DNA from: Oceanicaulis sp.
GTDB taxonomy: Bacteria; Pseudomonadota; Alphaproteobacteria; Caulobacterales; Maricaulaceae
Direction of reading: 5' to 3'
Assembly: GCA_040112665.1 (NCBI GenBank)
Contig: CP157796.1
Coordinates: 374,813-438,812, forward strand
DNA length: 64,000 bases
In this document: positions 8,232-15,860 of the stretch, piece after piece
Numbering within the stretch: the first letter of the stretch is position 1
Layout: every line of letters begins with the position of its first letter
The notes under the pieces: generated by a model
Databases searched by the model: none
What the model was told of the DNA's origin: nothing
Seen by the model: the letters and a program-made list of their open reading frames with translations, nothing else
Made by a program: the position numbers and the translations under genes

Positions 8232-8861
8232 ATGAACCGCTTACTCACCGCCGCGCTGGCGAGCTTCGCCCTCACCGGCGCAGCCGCAGCACAGGCGCCT
8301 GATCAGACCGCCGCAGAAGAACTCGCCGCCGTTCTCACAGGCTCGTTCAGCACGATCGAGCAGTGCGAGACCGAGGGCTGGGGATGCGTGGAGAGCGAGC
8401 TGGTCCGCATCTGGCCCGAGCGCACCGACGGCGTCTGGCTCTATCAGGAGAACGCCTGGCTGGGCGACGATCCCGAGAGCGCCGACCCGGCGGCCAAGCA
8501 GCGCCCCTACTTCCAGCGCATCATCCGGCTCGCGGCCCAGGACGACCGCACCGTGCTGCGCACGATCTACACCATGACCGATCCGGCCTCGGTGGTCGGC
8601 GCCTTCGCGGCGCCGGACACGATCGCCGCCGACCAGCTGGGCGAGGCGAGCTGTTCGGGCCCGGTCGAGCGCATCGCGCACGGCCACTGGTATGCGAACT
8701 TCCCCACCTGCCCCAGCGGCCTTCGCGGCGCGGTGCGCACCCATTCGCGCTCGATCCACTATCCGGACGGGTTCGCGAACTGGGATCGCGGCTTCGACGC
8801 GGAAGGAAACGTCAGATGGGGCCCGAGCGCGGGCGGGTATGTGTTCGTGAGGAAAGACTGA
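8232..8861 (+). CDS. CpcT/CpeT chromophore-lyase-like exported protein
   Basis: A 209-residue protein with a signal peptide (MNRLLTAALASFALTGAAAAQ). The mature part follows the CpcT/CpeT family pattern: LTGSFSTIEQCE (domain start), RIWPERTDGVWLYQENAW, RPYFQRIIRL, and a Cys-containing SCSGPVERIAHGHW followed by RTHSRSIHYPDGFANWDRGF. In cyanobacteria CpcT attaches bilins to phycobiliproteins, but many heterotrophs carry secreted relatives of unknown role. No phycobiliprotein is visible here, so binding of another small molecule or lipid is possible. A second family member lies at 31825-32607. Confidence 0.7.
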   Translation: MNRLLTAALASFALTGAAAAQAPDQTAAEELAAVLTGSFSTIEQCETEGWGCVESELVRIWPERTDGVWLYQENAWLGDDPESADPAAKQRPYFQRIIRLAAQDDRTVLRTIYTMTDPASVVGAFAAPDTIAADQLGEASCSGPVERIAHGHWYANFPTCPSGLRGAVRTHSRSIHYPDGFANWDRGFDAEGNVRWGPSAGGYVFVRKD

Positions 8862-8870
8862 GTGCGTCAT

Positions 8871-9017
8871 TCCCTCCCCTTGACGGGGAGGGTGTCCGGC
8901 GAAGCCGGACGGGTGGGGTGAAGCCGCAAGCGCAACGGTCTGCAACCTGAAGCGCCTCACCCCCACCCGACCCGAGGCTTCACCTCGGCCCACCCTCCCC
9001 GCAAGGGGGAGGGAATT
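8871..9017. repeat. GC-rich inverted repeat, copy B
   Basis: A left unit with CCCTCCCCTTGACGGGGAGGG, interrupted by TCCGGCGAAGCCGGA and ending GGGTGGGG, is mirrored by a right unit running CCCCCACCCG to CCCTCCCCGCAAGGGGGAGGG. It occupies most of the gap between the CpeT-like gene and the VOC gene. It is the same family as the copies at 8093 and 44854. Confidence 0.75.
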
Positions 9018-9046
9018 AAGGCCAGTGCGATTGGAGAAACGCCGCC

Positions 9047-9628
9047 ATGAAATCGCTTTTCACCGCCCTGCTCGCAGCCCCGCTTCTGGCGGGCTGCATC
9101 ATCGTCAGCGAAACCACGACGCCTTCAGTCGCGCCGGCGTCAGTCCAAGCCGCAGACACGAACCGCGGTCCGATCGACCTGCGGCGCACCACGCTTCTGG
9201 TGCGCGACATGGACGCCTCGCTGGCCTTCTATGAAGGCGCGCTGGGGCTCGAGAAATACTACGACCAGATCATCACCAGCCGCGACGGGACCAGCCAGAG
9301 CCATCTGGTGCTGCTGCGCGCGAACGATCCCAATATCGGCGTGCTGGGCCTGTGGGAGCTCGAAGACGCAGACCAGGCGCCTGCGCCGACCACGTCCTCG
9401 GAGCTGACCGCCGGCGAGATCGTGCTGCTGTTCAACACCTCCGAACTCGACACGGTCTTCCCCGCCGCCGCGGCGAGCGCGGGCGTGACCGTGCTGAGCC
9501 CGCCCACCTATCGGGAGTATCCCGGCGACGGGGTGACCTATCAGGTCATGGTCTCGATGCTGCGCGATCCGGACGGCCATATCGTCGAGCTCAACAACCG
9601 GCTGAGCCCGCCGATCGAGTGGGATTAG
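9047..9628 (+). CDS. VOC (glyoxalase/dioxygenase-fold) lipoprotein
   Basis: A 193-residue protein. The signal peptide ends in lipobox LAGC (residues 14-17), so a membrane-anchored periplasmic lipoprotein is predicted. The mature part has a VOC module: RRTTLLVRDMDASLAFYEGALGL, then SHLVLLRANDPN, and near the end MLRDPDGHIVELNNR with the usual metal-site Glu. VOC enzymes are mostly cytosolic, so the lipidated form is uncommon. It stands immediately before the CitE-like gene. It could be a lactoylglutathione-lyase-like enzyme, an epimerase or a binding protein. Confidence 0.75.
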   Translation: MKSLFTALLAAPLLAGCIIVSETTTPSVAPASVQAADTNRGPIDLRRTTLLVRDMDASLAFYEGALGLEKYYDQIITSRDGTSQSHLVLLRANDPNIGVLGLWELEDADQAPAPTTSSELTAGEIVLLFNTSELDTVFPAAAASAGVTVLSPPTYREYPGDGVTYQVMVSMLRDPDGHIVELNNRLSPPIEWD

Positions 9629-9650
9629 GCGACGACCTCCGCGCTTGATT

Positions 9651-9660
9651 TGTCCGGACA
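9651..9660. promoter_or_regulatory. Palindrome TGTCCGGACA upstream of the CitE-like gene
   Basis: A perfect 10-bp palindrome 19 bp before the ATG at 9680. The same 10-mer, also preceded by T and followed by T, lies at 23382-23391 in the MmgE/CoA-transferase divergent region. The GT...AC halves are compatible with a GntR-family site, but two short copies are weak evidence. Confidence 0.35.
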
Positions 9661-9679
9661 TTCATAGCATATCCGGACC

Positions 9680-10492
9680 ATGCGCAGCCTGCTCTTCGTC
9701 CCCGGATCCCGGCCCGACCGGATCGCCAAGGCTCTCGAAGCCGGGGCGGACGCGGTGTGCGTCGATCTTGAAGACGCGGTCGCGCCCGCGGCCAAGGACG
9801 AGGCGCGCGAGGCGGTGCTGGGCGCGCTGTCCTCGCCGCGGCGGTTCGCGGTCCGGGTCAATCCGATGGAGACCGAATGGGGCCGCGAGGACGCCGACGC
9901 GCTCGCCCGGTTCGCCCATGCGCCCACTTTCGTGATGCTGCCCAAGGCGGAGAGCGCGGGCCAGGTCGAGATCCTGAACGCCGCGCTGGGCGAGGCCGGC
10001 GCGGGCGGGATCGTACCCATCATCGAAAGCGCGCTGGGGCTGAGGCACGCCTGGGAGATCGCCGAGGCCGAAAACGTGCGCGCCGTGCTGTTCGGCGGGG
10101 GCGACATGGCCGCCGATCTGGGCGTGGCGATGGATTTCGAGCCGCTTCTTTTCGCCCGCGCGCAAGTCGTCGCGGCGTGCGCTGCGGCGGACGTTCCGGC
10201 GATCGACGTGCCCTGGCTCGACGTCAAGGACGAGGCGGGGCTGCTGAAAGAGACCGAGCGGGTCAAGGCGCTGGGATATTCGGCCAAGGCCTGCATCCAC
10301 CCCGCGCAGATCTCGGCGGTCAATCACGTCTTCACGCCCAGCGCCGAGGACGTCAGCCACGCCGAGCGCGTGATCGCCGCGCTGGATGCCGCCGGCGGAG
10401 GCGCGGCGCTTCTGGACGGAAAGCTCATCGAGGCGCCGATCATCCGGCGCGCCCGCCGCGTGCTGGAAACGGCGCGCGCGGCTCAGCAGTAA
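9680..10492 (+). CDS. HpcH/HpaI aldolase/citrate lyase-family protein (CitE-like acyl-CoA lyase)
   Basis: A 270-residue TIM-barrel lyase. RSLLFVPGSRPDRIAKALE (substrate/CoA-binding start), VCVDLEDAVAPAAKDEAR (metal-binding Glu), RVNPM, and PIIESALGLRHAWEIAE with LFGGGDMAADLG are standard CitE-like motifs. Its size fits stand-alone lyases that cleave malyl-, citramalyl- or 3-hydroxy-3-methylglutaryl-CoA rather than the citrate lyase complex subunit. It heads the run lyase-MaoC-acyl-CoA dehydrogenase, with 8- and 23-bp gaps. (S)-citramalyl-CoA cleavage to acetyl-CoA and pyruvate is the preferred hypothesis; beta-methylmalyl-CoA is an alternative. Confidence 0.85.
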   Translation: MRSLLFVPGSRPDRIAKALEAGADAVCVDLEDAVAPAAKDEAREAVLGALSSPRRFAVRVNPMETEWGREDADALARFAHAPTFVMLPKAESAGQVEILNAALGEAGAGGIVPIIESALGLRHAWEIAEAENVRAVLFGGGDMAADLGVAMDFEPLLFARAQVVAACAAADVPAIDVPWLDVKDEAGLLKETERVKALGYSAKACIHPAQISAVNHVFTPSAEDVSHAERVIAALDAAGGGAALLDGKLIEAPIIRRARRVLETARAAQQ

Positions 10493-10500
10493 GGACGGAC

Positions 10501-11022
10501 ATGGTTCAGTACGCCAAGGAAGTGGGACCCCAGCGCTATCGCGAGACCTTCGGACGGTATTTCGAGGATTTCGTGGAGGGCGACGTCTACGAGCACCGTC
10601 CGGGCAAGACGGTGACCGAGTACGACAATCACATGTTCACGCTGCTGACGATGAACACCCATCCGATGCATTTCGACGCCGAGTTCGCCGCAGCCAGCGA
10701 GTTCAAGAAGAACCTGGTGGTCAGCCCCTACACCCTGGCGCTGGTGATCGGCATGAGCGTCACCGACGTCAGCCAGAAGGCGATCGCCAATCTGGGCATG
10801 GACGAGGTGAAGTTCACCGCGCCGGTCTTCGCCGGCGACACGCTCTACGCCGAAAGCGAGGTTCTGGGAAAACGCGAGAGCAAGTCCCGGCCGACGCAAG
10901 GCATCGTCACGGTCCTGACCCGCGCCCATAACCAGCGCGGCGAACAGGTCGTGACCTTCAAGCGCAACATGCTGATCCCGAAAAAGGGACACGCCGTCGA
11001 AGACACGGTGGGCAATTACTGA
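10501..11022 (+). CDS. MaoC-family acyl-CoA hydratase
   Basis: A 173-residue hot-dog-fold hydratase. FGRYFEDFVEGDVYEHRPG opens the domain and LLTMNTHPMHFDAEFA (about residues 50-65) is the hydratase signature. Classical R-specific hydratases read GDxNPxH here; this protein has NTHPMH, with Asn where the catalytic Asp is usual. That variant occurs in mesaconyl/itaconyl-CoA-type hydratases as far as I recall. AAGGA precedes the ATG. Adjacency to the CitE-like lyase supports hydration of an unsaturated dicarboxyl-CoA just before cleavage. Confidence 0.85.
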   Translation: MVQYAKEVGPQRYRETFGRYFEDFVEGDVYEHRPGKTVTEYDNHMFTLLTMNTHPMHFDAEFAAASEFKKNLVVSPYTLALVIGMSVTDVSQKAIANLGMDEVKFTAPVFAGDTLYAESEVLGKRESKSRPTQGIVTVLTRAHNQRGEQVVTFKRNMLIPKKGHAVEDTVGNY

Positions 11023-11045
11023 GGCCGAGCGTAAGGGAGCCAGCC

Positions 11046-12242
11046 ATGGCCGTCGCCGAAACCTATCAGATGACCGAGGCCGACGAGCGCCAGATGCTCG
11101 ACGCCATCGCCAAGTGGATCGAGAAAAAGGTCGCCCCCGTCGCGATGGATCTCGAACACGCCGACGAATGGCCGGCCGATCTCGTCGAGGACATGAAGGA
11201 GCTGGGGCTGTTCGGCGCGCTGATCGAGCCCGAATACGGCGGGCTGGGGCTGACCGCGACGACCTATTCCAAAATCGTCACCATGATCGCCGAGGAGTGG
11301 ATGAGCCTCACCGGCATCTTCAACTCCCATCTGATGATGGCCCAGATCGTCCAGCGCTTCGGCACCGACCGGCAGAAGGAATACTGGCTGCCGAAATTCG
11401 CCACCGGCGAGATCCGCGGCGGGCTGGGGCTGACCGAGCCCGACGCCGGCACCGACCTTCAGGCGATCCGCACGACGGCGAAGAAAGTCGGCGACACCTA
11501 CGTGGTCAACGGCGCGAAGACCTGGATCTCCAATGCGATCCAGGGTCAGGCCTGCGCGCTTCTGGTTAAGACCGACCCCGGCGCCGAGCCGCGCTACAAG
11601 GGCATGTCCATGCTCATCGTCTCCAAGATCGATCCGGAGACGGGCGAGGCGCGCCCCGGCATCCGCAACGGCAAGAAGCTGGAAAAGCTGGGCTATAAGG
11701 GCATCGATTCAGGCGAGTTCGTCTTCGAGGACTATGAGGCTGACGCCGAGCTGGCGCTCGTGGGCGGCGAGGAAGGCAAGGGCTTCTTCATGGCCACGGG
11801 CGGCCTCGAGATCGGCCGGATCAATATCGCCGCGCGCTCGGTGGGCATCGCCAAGCGGGCGCTGCGCGAATCCGTCGCCTACGCCCAGACCCGCAAGACC
11901 ATGGGCAAGCCGATCTGCGAGCATCAGGCGATCCAGCTCAAACTTGGTGAGATGGCCGCCAAGACCCGCGCCGCAGAGCTTCTGGTCGAGGACGCCGCGC
12001 GCGCCTACGACACCGGCGCGCGCATCGACATGGAGGCCGGCATGGCGAAGTATTTCGCCTCCGAGACCGCCGTCGAGGTCGCGACCGAAGCCATGCGCAT
12101 CCACGGCGGCTACGGCTATTCCAAGGAATACGTGATCGAGCGGCTCTACCGCGACGCCCCGCTGATGTGCATCGGCGAGGGCACCAACGAGATGCAGCGC
12201 ATCATCATCGCCAAGCAGCTGGTCAAGCGAAACCCGGTCTGA
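11046..12242 (+). CDS. Acyl-CoA dehydrogenase
   Basis: A 398-residue flavoprotein that introduces a C=C bond alpha,beta to CoA thioesters and passes electrons to ETF. Domains are in the usual order: an N-terminal helical domain (ADLVEDMKELGLFGALIEPE), the FAD site GGLGLTEPDAGTD and WISNA (about residues 120-165), and a C-terminal helical domain with RIHGGYGYSKEYVIERLYRD. IGEGTNEMQR near the end places the catalytic Glu as in short-chain members. It is the third gene of the CitE-MaoC run, an order also seen in mycobacterial leucine/C5 clusters. Confidence 0.92.
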   Translation: MAVAETYQMTEADERQMLDAIAKWIEKKVAPVAMDLEHADEWPADLVEDMKELGLFGALIEPEYGGLGLTATTYSKIVTMIAEEWMSLTGIFNSHLMMAQIVQRFGTDRQKEYWLPKFATGEIRGGLGLTEPDAGTDLQAIRTTAKKVGDTYVVNGAKTWISNAIQGQACALLVKTDPGAEPRYKGMSMLIVSKIDPETGEARPGIRNGKKLEKLGYKGIDSGEFVFEDYEADAELALVGGEEGKGFFMATGGLEIGRINIAARSVGIAKRALRESVAYAQTRKTMGKPICEHQAIQLKLGEMAAKTRAAELLVEDAARAYDTGARIDMEAGMAKYFASETAVEVATEAMRIHGGYGYSKEYVIERLYRDAPLMCIGEGTNEMQRIIIAKQLVKRNPV

Positions 12243-12371
12243 GCCTGTCCGACAGGGCGCGGCGCAGCCCAGTTTTCGTGGAACCGGCCGGGACGGTTTG
12301 CTAAGACTGAAGCGTATTCACCGAGGCTGGCGCAGCGAGCCGGCCCGCCGATCGCTCCAGGGAGGACGATC

Positions 12372-13544
12372 ATGCACAAGCCGCTGGCCGGGCTGCGTAT
12401 CCTGACCATCGAACAGTACGGCGCGGGACCCTACGGCACCCAGCTGCTCGCCTCCCTGGGCGCAGAGGTGATCAAGATCGAGAACCCGGCGGTGGGCGGA
12501 GACAGCTCGCGCATGGCCGGGCCCTATTTCCTGGGCGATCATGACAGCCAGTTCTTCCAGACCTTCAATCGCGGCAAGAAATCGGTCGCGCTCGATCTCA
12601 AGGACAAGGGCGACCGGCGCATCTTCGACCGGCTGGTGAAATCCGCCGACGCGGTGGCGAACAATCTGCGCGGCGACCTGCCCGCCAGGCTGGGTGTGGA
12701 TTACGCCGCCCTGTCGCAGATCAAGTCCGACATCGTGTGCGCGCACCTATCCGCCTACGGCCGGAACAATGAACGCGAGGCCTGGCCGGGCTACGACTAT
12801 CTGATGCAGGCCGAGGCCGGCTTTCTGTCGCTGACCGGCGAGCCGGGCGGTCCGCCTGCGCGCTTCGGCCTGTCCATGGTCGACTTCATGACCGGCACGA
12901 TGATGGCGCTGGGGCTGGTCTCCGCCGTGCTCGGCGCGCGCCAGACCGGCCAGGGCTGCGACGTGGACACCTCGCTTCTGGACACCGCGCTTCATCAGCT
13001 GAGCTATCCGGCGACGTGGTTCCTGAACGAGGGCAAGGAGACCAAGCGGTTGGAGCGCTCCTCCCACCCTTCGGTGACGCCGAGCCAGCTCTACAAGACC
13101 GCGGACGGCTGGATCTTCCTGATGTGCCAGCTGCCGAAATTCTGGGGCGCGTTCTGCGACGCGGTCGGCCGGCACGATCTGCTGACCGAACCGGACTATG
13201 CCGACATGGCCGCCCGCCGCGCCAACCGGCTGCAGCTGCAGGCCGAACTCGACGCGTTCTTCCAGAAGAAGACCACCGCCGAATGGATGGCGATCCTCGG
13301 CGGCAAGGTGCCGGTCGCTCCGGTGAACTCGATCGCGGACGCGCTGTCCGCCCCCGCTGCGCGGGCGCTTGTCGAAACCGTCGAGCATCCCGACAAGCCC
13401 GGCGGGCTCAAGCTGCTGCGCGAGCCCTTCACCGTGAACGGCGAGCGGCCGAGCGGCGCGCGCGCCCCCAAGCTCGGCGAGCACACCCGCGCCATCCTCG
13501 ACGAACTGCTCGACGGCGGCCGCGAGGACAAGGCGGCGGAATAG
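12372..13544 (+). CDS. CaiB/BaiF (class III) CoA-transferase, copy 1
   Basis: A 390-residue family III CoA-transferase. GLRILTIEQYGAGPYGTQLLASLGAEVIKIE opens the fold; NRGKKSVALDLKD and DAVANNLRG follow. GFLSLTGEPGGPPARFG then SMVDFMTG carries the expected catalytic Asp. GGAGG stands before the ATG. The 129-bp gap after the acyl-CoA dehydrogenase holds only a small hairpin (GCCTGTCCGACAGGGC). It probably activates a carboxylic acid by CoA transfer for the neighbouring lyase pathway; an itaconate/C5-diacid substrate is inference from gene context. Confidence 0.9.
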   Translation: MHKPLAGLRILTIEQYGAGPYGTQLLASLGAEVIKIENPAVGGDSSRMAGPYFLGDHDSQFFQTFNRGKKSVALDLKDKGDRRIFDRLVKSADAVANNLRGDLPARLGVDYAALSQIKSDIVCAHLSAYGRNNEREAWPGYDYLMQAEAGFLSLTGEPGGPPARFGLSMVDFMTGTMMALGLVSAVLGARQTGQGCDVDTSLLDTALHQLSYPATWFLNEGKETKRLERSSHPSVTPSQLYKTADGWIFLMCQLPKFWGAFCDAVGRHDLLTEPDYADMAARRANRLQLQAELDAFFQKKTTAEWMAILGGKVPVAPVNSIADALSAPAARALVETVEHPDKPGGLKLLREPFTVNGERPSGARAPKLGEHTRAILDELLDGGREDKAAE

Positions 13545-13570
13545 GCGCGATCCGTGCTAGACTGGCGCTC

Positions 13571-13807
13571 ATGAAGGACGAACTCGCTCATCCGCGGATC
13601 TCGATCGACCCCGAGATCATGCTCGGCAAGCCGTGCATCACCGGCACGCGCATCCCGATCTATCTGATCTTGCGCTATCTCGCTTCGGGCCAGTCCGAGA
13701 GCGACATCCGCGAAGCCTTTCCGAATCTTCGGGACGGTGACGTGCAGGCCGTTCTGCAGTACGCCGCCGACGCGTTCGACGTGCCGTTAGAATCCGCCGC
13801 CGAATAG
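13571..13807 (+). CDS. DUF433-family antitoxin
   Basis: A 78-residue protein with the DUF433 pattern: HPRISIDPEIMLGKPCITGTRIPIYLILRYL then GQSESDIREAFPNLRDGDVQAVLQYAAD, a DNA-binding-type helical antitoxin. Its TAG stop overlaps the GTG start of the PIN-like gene by one base, the tight coupling typical of type II toxin-antitoxin modules. The pair sits between two CaiB genes transcribed in the same direction. Confidence 0.85.
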   Translation: MKDELAHPRISIDPEIMLGKPCITGTRIPIYLILRYLASGQSESDIREAFPNLRDGDVQAVLQYAADAFDVPLESAAE

Positions 13808-14154
13808 TGCGCTTCTTTGCTGACGAATGCGCCGACCGCAGGGTGCTTCGTGCGCTCCGGGACGCCGGCCATGAGGTCGAACTCTCCGCGCCCGACGCTC
13901 AGGGCGCACCTGACGAATTCGTTCTTGCGCGCAGCAACGTCCTGGGCGGCGTTCTGGTCACGGCCGACAAGGATTTCGGCGCACTGATTTTCGGCCGCGG
14001 CCTGAAAGCCACCGGCGTGGTCCTGTTACGAAGCGCAGACCCGGACCGGTGCACGGCCGCGATACTCGATCATCTCGCTCAGCTCGAAGGGGCGATTCTG
14101 GTCGTCTCGGATCGTTCTGTCCGGCTACGCCCATTACCGGAGACCCGCCCATGA
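13807..14154 (+). CDS. DUF5615 PIN-like toxin
   Basis: A 115-residue Mut7-C/DUF5615-type PIN-like protein. RFFADECADRRVLRALRDAGHEV provides the first acidic residues, VLVTADKDFGALIF the central Asp pair, and VVLLRS the following strand. It starts with GTG at 13807 and its TGA overlaps the ATG of the second CaiB gene by four bases (ATGA), so the toxin is also coupled to a metabolic gene downstream. Predicted ribonuclease toxin; activity is inferred from family. Confidence 0.8.
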   Translation: MRFFADECADRRVLRALRDAGHEVELSAPDAQGAPDEFVLARSNVLGGVLVTADKDFGALIFGRGLKATGVVLLRSADPDRCTAAILDHLAQLEGAILVVSDRSVRLRPLPETRP

Positions 14155-15320
14155 AACTCACCGGCCTCAAAGTCATCGACCTGTCCGCCTTCCTGCCCGG
14201 CCCGCACCTGACCATGACGATGGCCGATCACGGCGCGGAGGTGGTCATGATCGAGCCGGCGAACGGGCTGGGCGAGCCGACCCGGCAGATCGGCTGGAAG
14301 ACCGCGGACGGCGTCTCGGTCTGGTTTCGCAACATCGCGCGCGGCAAGAAATCGCTGAAGCTCAATCTCAAGGACCCGGACGGGCAGGCCCTGCTGCATG
14401 CGCTGGTCAGGGAGGCCGACGTCGTCGTCGAGGCCTTCCGGCCCGGCGTGGCGAGCCGTCTGGCGGCCGATTACGAGACCCTGTCGGCGATCAATCCCCG
14501 GCTGGTCTACTGCTCGATCTCGGCCTTCGGCCAGCAGGGCGCCTATGCGCAGAAGCCCGCCCACGACCTCACCGTCCAGGCGCTGGCGGGGCTGGTCGAT
14601 CTCAATCGCGGCCTGGAAGACGGAAAGCCTGCGAGCCCGAACATGCCGGTCGCCGATCTCGCCGCCTCCCTGACCGCGCTTAGTGCGATCCTGATGGCGC
14701 TTTACCGGCGCAGCGAGACCGGCGAAGGCGATTTCATCGACATGGCGATGTACGACGCCGCGCTCGCCTGGACGCCGAACGTCACCGGCCCCGTCTTCGC
14801 GGAGAACGCCCACCCGCCGGTCAAGGACATGCGCAGCTTCGGCGGGGCGGGCATGTACCATGTCTACGAGACCTCGGACGCGAAACACCTCGTGCTGGGC
14901 GGCTCGGAGGTGAAGTTCGCCACGAATCTTCTGACCGCGCTCGGCCGGCCGGACCTGCTCGATCTCGCCCGCGAGGAACCCGGCCCGAAACAGGCGCCCC
15001 TGCGCGCGTTCCTGACCGAGACCTTCGCCGGCAAGCCGCTCGCCGAGTGGGAGGCGTTTCTGGCGAAGATCGACGTGTGCTGGGCGCCGGTGAGGACGCT
15101 GAAGGACGCCTTCGACGATCCGCACACGGCAGAGCGCGGCATGGTGTTCACCGACGAGGCGGGAAACCGGCATATCGGCCCGGCGATCCGCTTCCTGAAA
15201 GAGCCCGGCGCGCCGCGCACGGCCACGCCTGAGTTCGGCGAGCATTCCGAAGCGCTGGCGCTCGAAGCCGGGCTCGATCCCGAGACGATCCGGGCGATGA
15301 AGGATCGCGGGGTTATCTGA
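14151..15320 (+). CDS. CaiB/BaiF (class III) CoA-transferase, copy 2
   Basis: A 389-residue second family III CoA-transferase. GLKVIDLSAFLPGPHLTMTMADHGAEVVMIE opens it; NIARGKKSLKLNLKDPDG and VVVEAFRPGVASRLAADYE follow, and NMPVADLAASLTAL carries the catalytic Asp. It is clearly divergent from copy 1, so a different substrate is likely. CaiB-like proteins also act as alpha-methylacyl-CoA racemases; its 389-residue length fits either. It is coupled by ATGA to the toxin gene, and its stop overlaps the converging DUF3598 gene by eight bases. Confidence 0.88.
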   Translation: MKLTGLKVIDLSAFLPGPHLTMTMADHGAEVVMIEPANGLGEPTRQIGWKTADGVSVWFRNIARGKKSLKLNLKDPDGQALLHALVREADVVVEAFRPGVASRLAADYETLSAINPRLVYCSISAFGQQGAYAQKPAHDLTVQALAGLVDLNRGLEDGKPASPNMPVADLAASLTALSAILMALYRRSETGEGDFIDMAMYDAALAWTPNVTGPVFAENAHPPVKDMRSFGGAGMYHVYETSDAKHLVLGGSEVKFATNLLTALGRPDLLDLAREEPGPKQAPLRAFLTETFAGKPLAEWEAFLAKIDVCWAPVRTLKDAFDDPHTAERGMVFTDEAGNRHIGPAIRFLKEPGAPRTATPEFGEHSEALALEAGLDPETIRAMKDRGVI

Positions 15321-15759
15321 CCCGGCGTTCCTTGATCAGGGTGCGCATGTACATCTCGTCGTCCTTGAACCAGTGCCAGGTGCGCCCGCGCTTGTTTCCG
15401 TCCTGGCTGATCTGGATCATCTCGTAGAGATATTCGCCGGGCAGGTCCTTCCTGACCCAGGTCAGGCACACCGTGCGCGCGTCGATCTCCCAGGCGCAGC
15501 CCTCGATGCGCTCGGTGTCCCACCAGATCCGGCCTTCGGCGTATGTCGCCGGGAAGACATGTTCTTCCGATTTGCCGTCCGCCCAGCTGTAGCGGTTGGT
15601 CTGGTGGTAGTCCCACTCGCCGTCCTCGGGAAAGCGGCAGATCAGATGGCTGTCGTGGCGGTCGAGCTCTTTACCCTCAATGTCGACGTAGGTGTAAACG
15701 CCCTTCCATTCGCCCTCGTGCCGGGCCAGGACCGGCATGCGCCAGCGGATCAGCTTCAT
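15313..15759 (-). CDS. DUF3598-like calycin-fold protein
   Basis: A 148-residue soluble protein rich in Trp and aromatic residues: MPVLARHEGEWKGVYTYVD, HDSHLICRFPEDGEWDYHQ, CAWEIDARTVCLTWVRKD, TWHWFKDDEMYMRTLIKE. The pattern is a small beta-barrel of the DUF3598/nitrobindin-like calycin type, a possible ligand binder or isomerase. No activity is known to me. It is divergent from the crotonase gene, sharing the promoter region with 16-bp element copy 2. Confidence 0.65.
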   Translation of the reverse strand: MKLIRWRMPVLARHEGEWKGVYTYVDIEGKELDRHDSHLICRFPEDGEWDYHQTNRYSWADGKSEEHVFPATYAEGRIWWDTERIEGCAWEIDARTVCLTWVRKDLPGEYLYEMIQISQDGNKRGRTWHWFKDDEMYMRTLIKERRVR

Positions 15760-15819
15760 TTCCCGCGCTCCCCTCTTATGGTGTGTTCGAACCGGGCCGG
15801 TTGACCGGCCGCGGGAGCC

Positions 15820-15835
15820 AAAAGATATATCATTT
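15820..15835. promoter_or_regulatory. Shared 16-bp near-palindromic element, copy 2
   Basis: AAAAGATATATCATTT, matching copy 1 at 14 of 16 positions, lies 25 bp before the crotonase ATG and 60 bp before the divergent DUF3598-like start. The inner GATATATC is a perfect palindrome. Its closeness to the start fits a repressor site. Confidence 0.6.
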
Positions 15836-15860
15836 GACCGGACAAACCAGCGGAGCGGAC

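Noticed and set aside
8232..8861. Reading the CpeT-like gene as evidence for a phototroph
   Set aside because: No phycobiliprotein, bilin synthesis or photosystem gene is visible; the family is widespread in heterotrophs.
12243..12371. Hairpin GCCTGTCCGACAGGGC as a terminator of the acyl-CoA dehydrogenase gene
   Set aside because: Only five or six pairs and no T-tract; too weak to list as a terminator.
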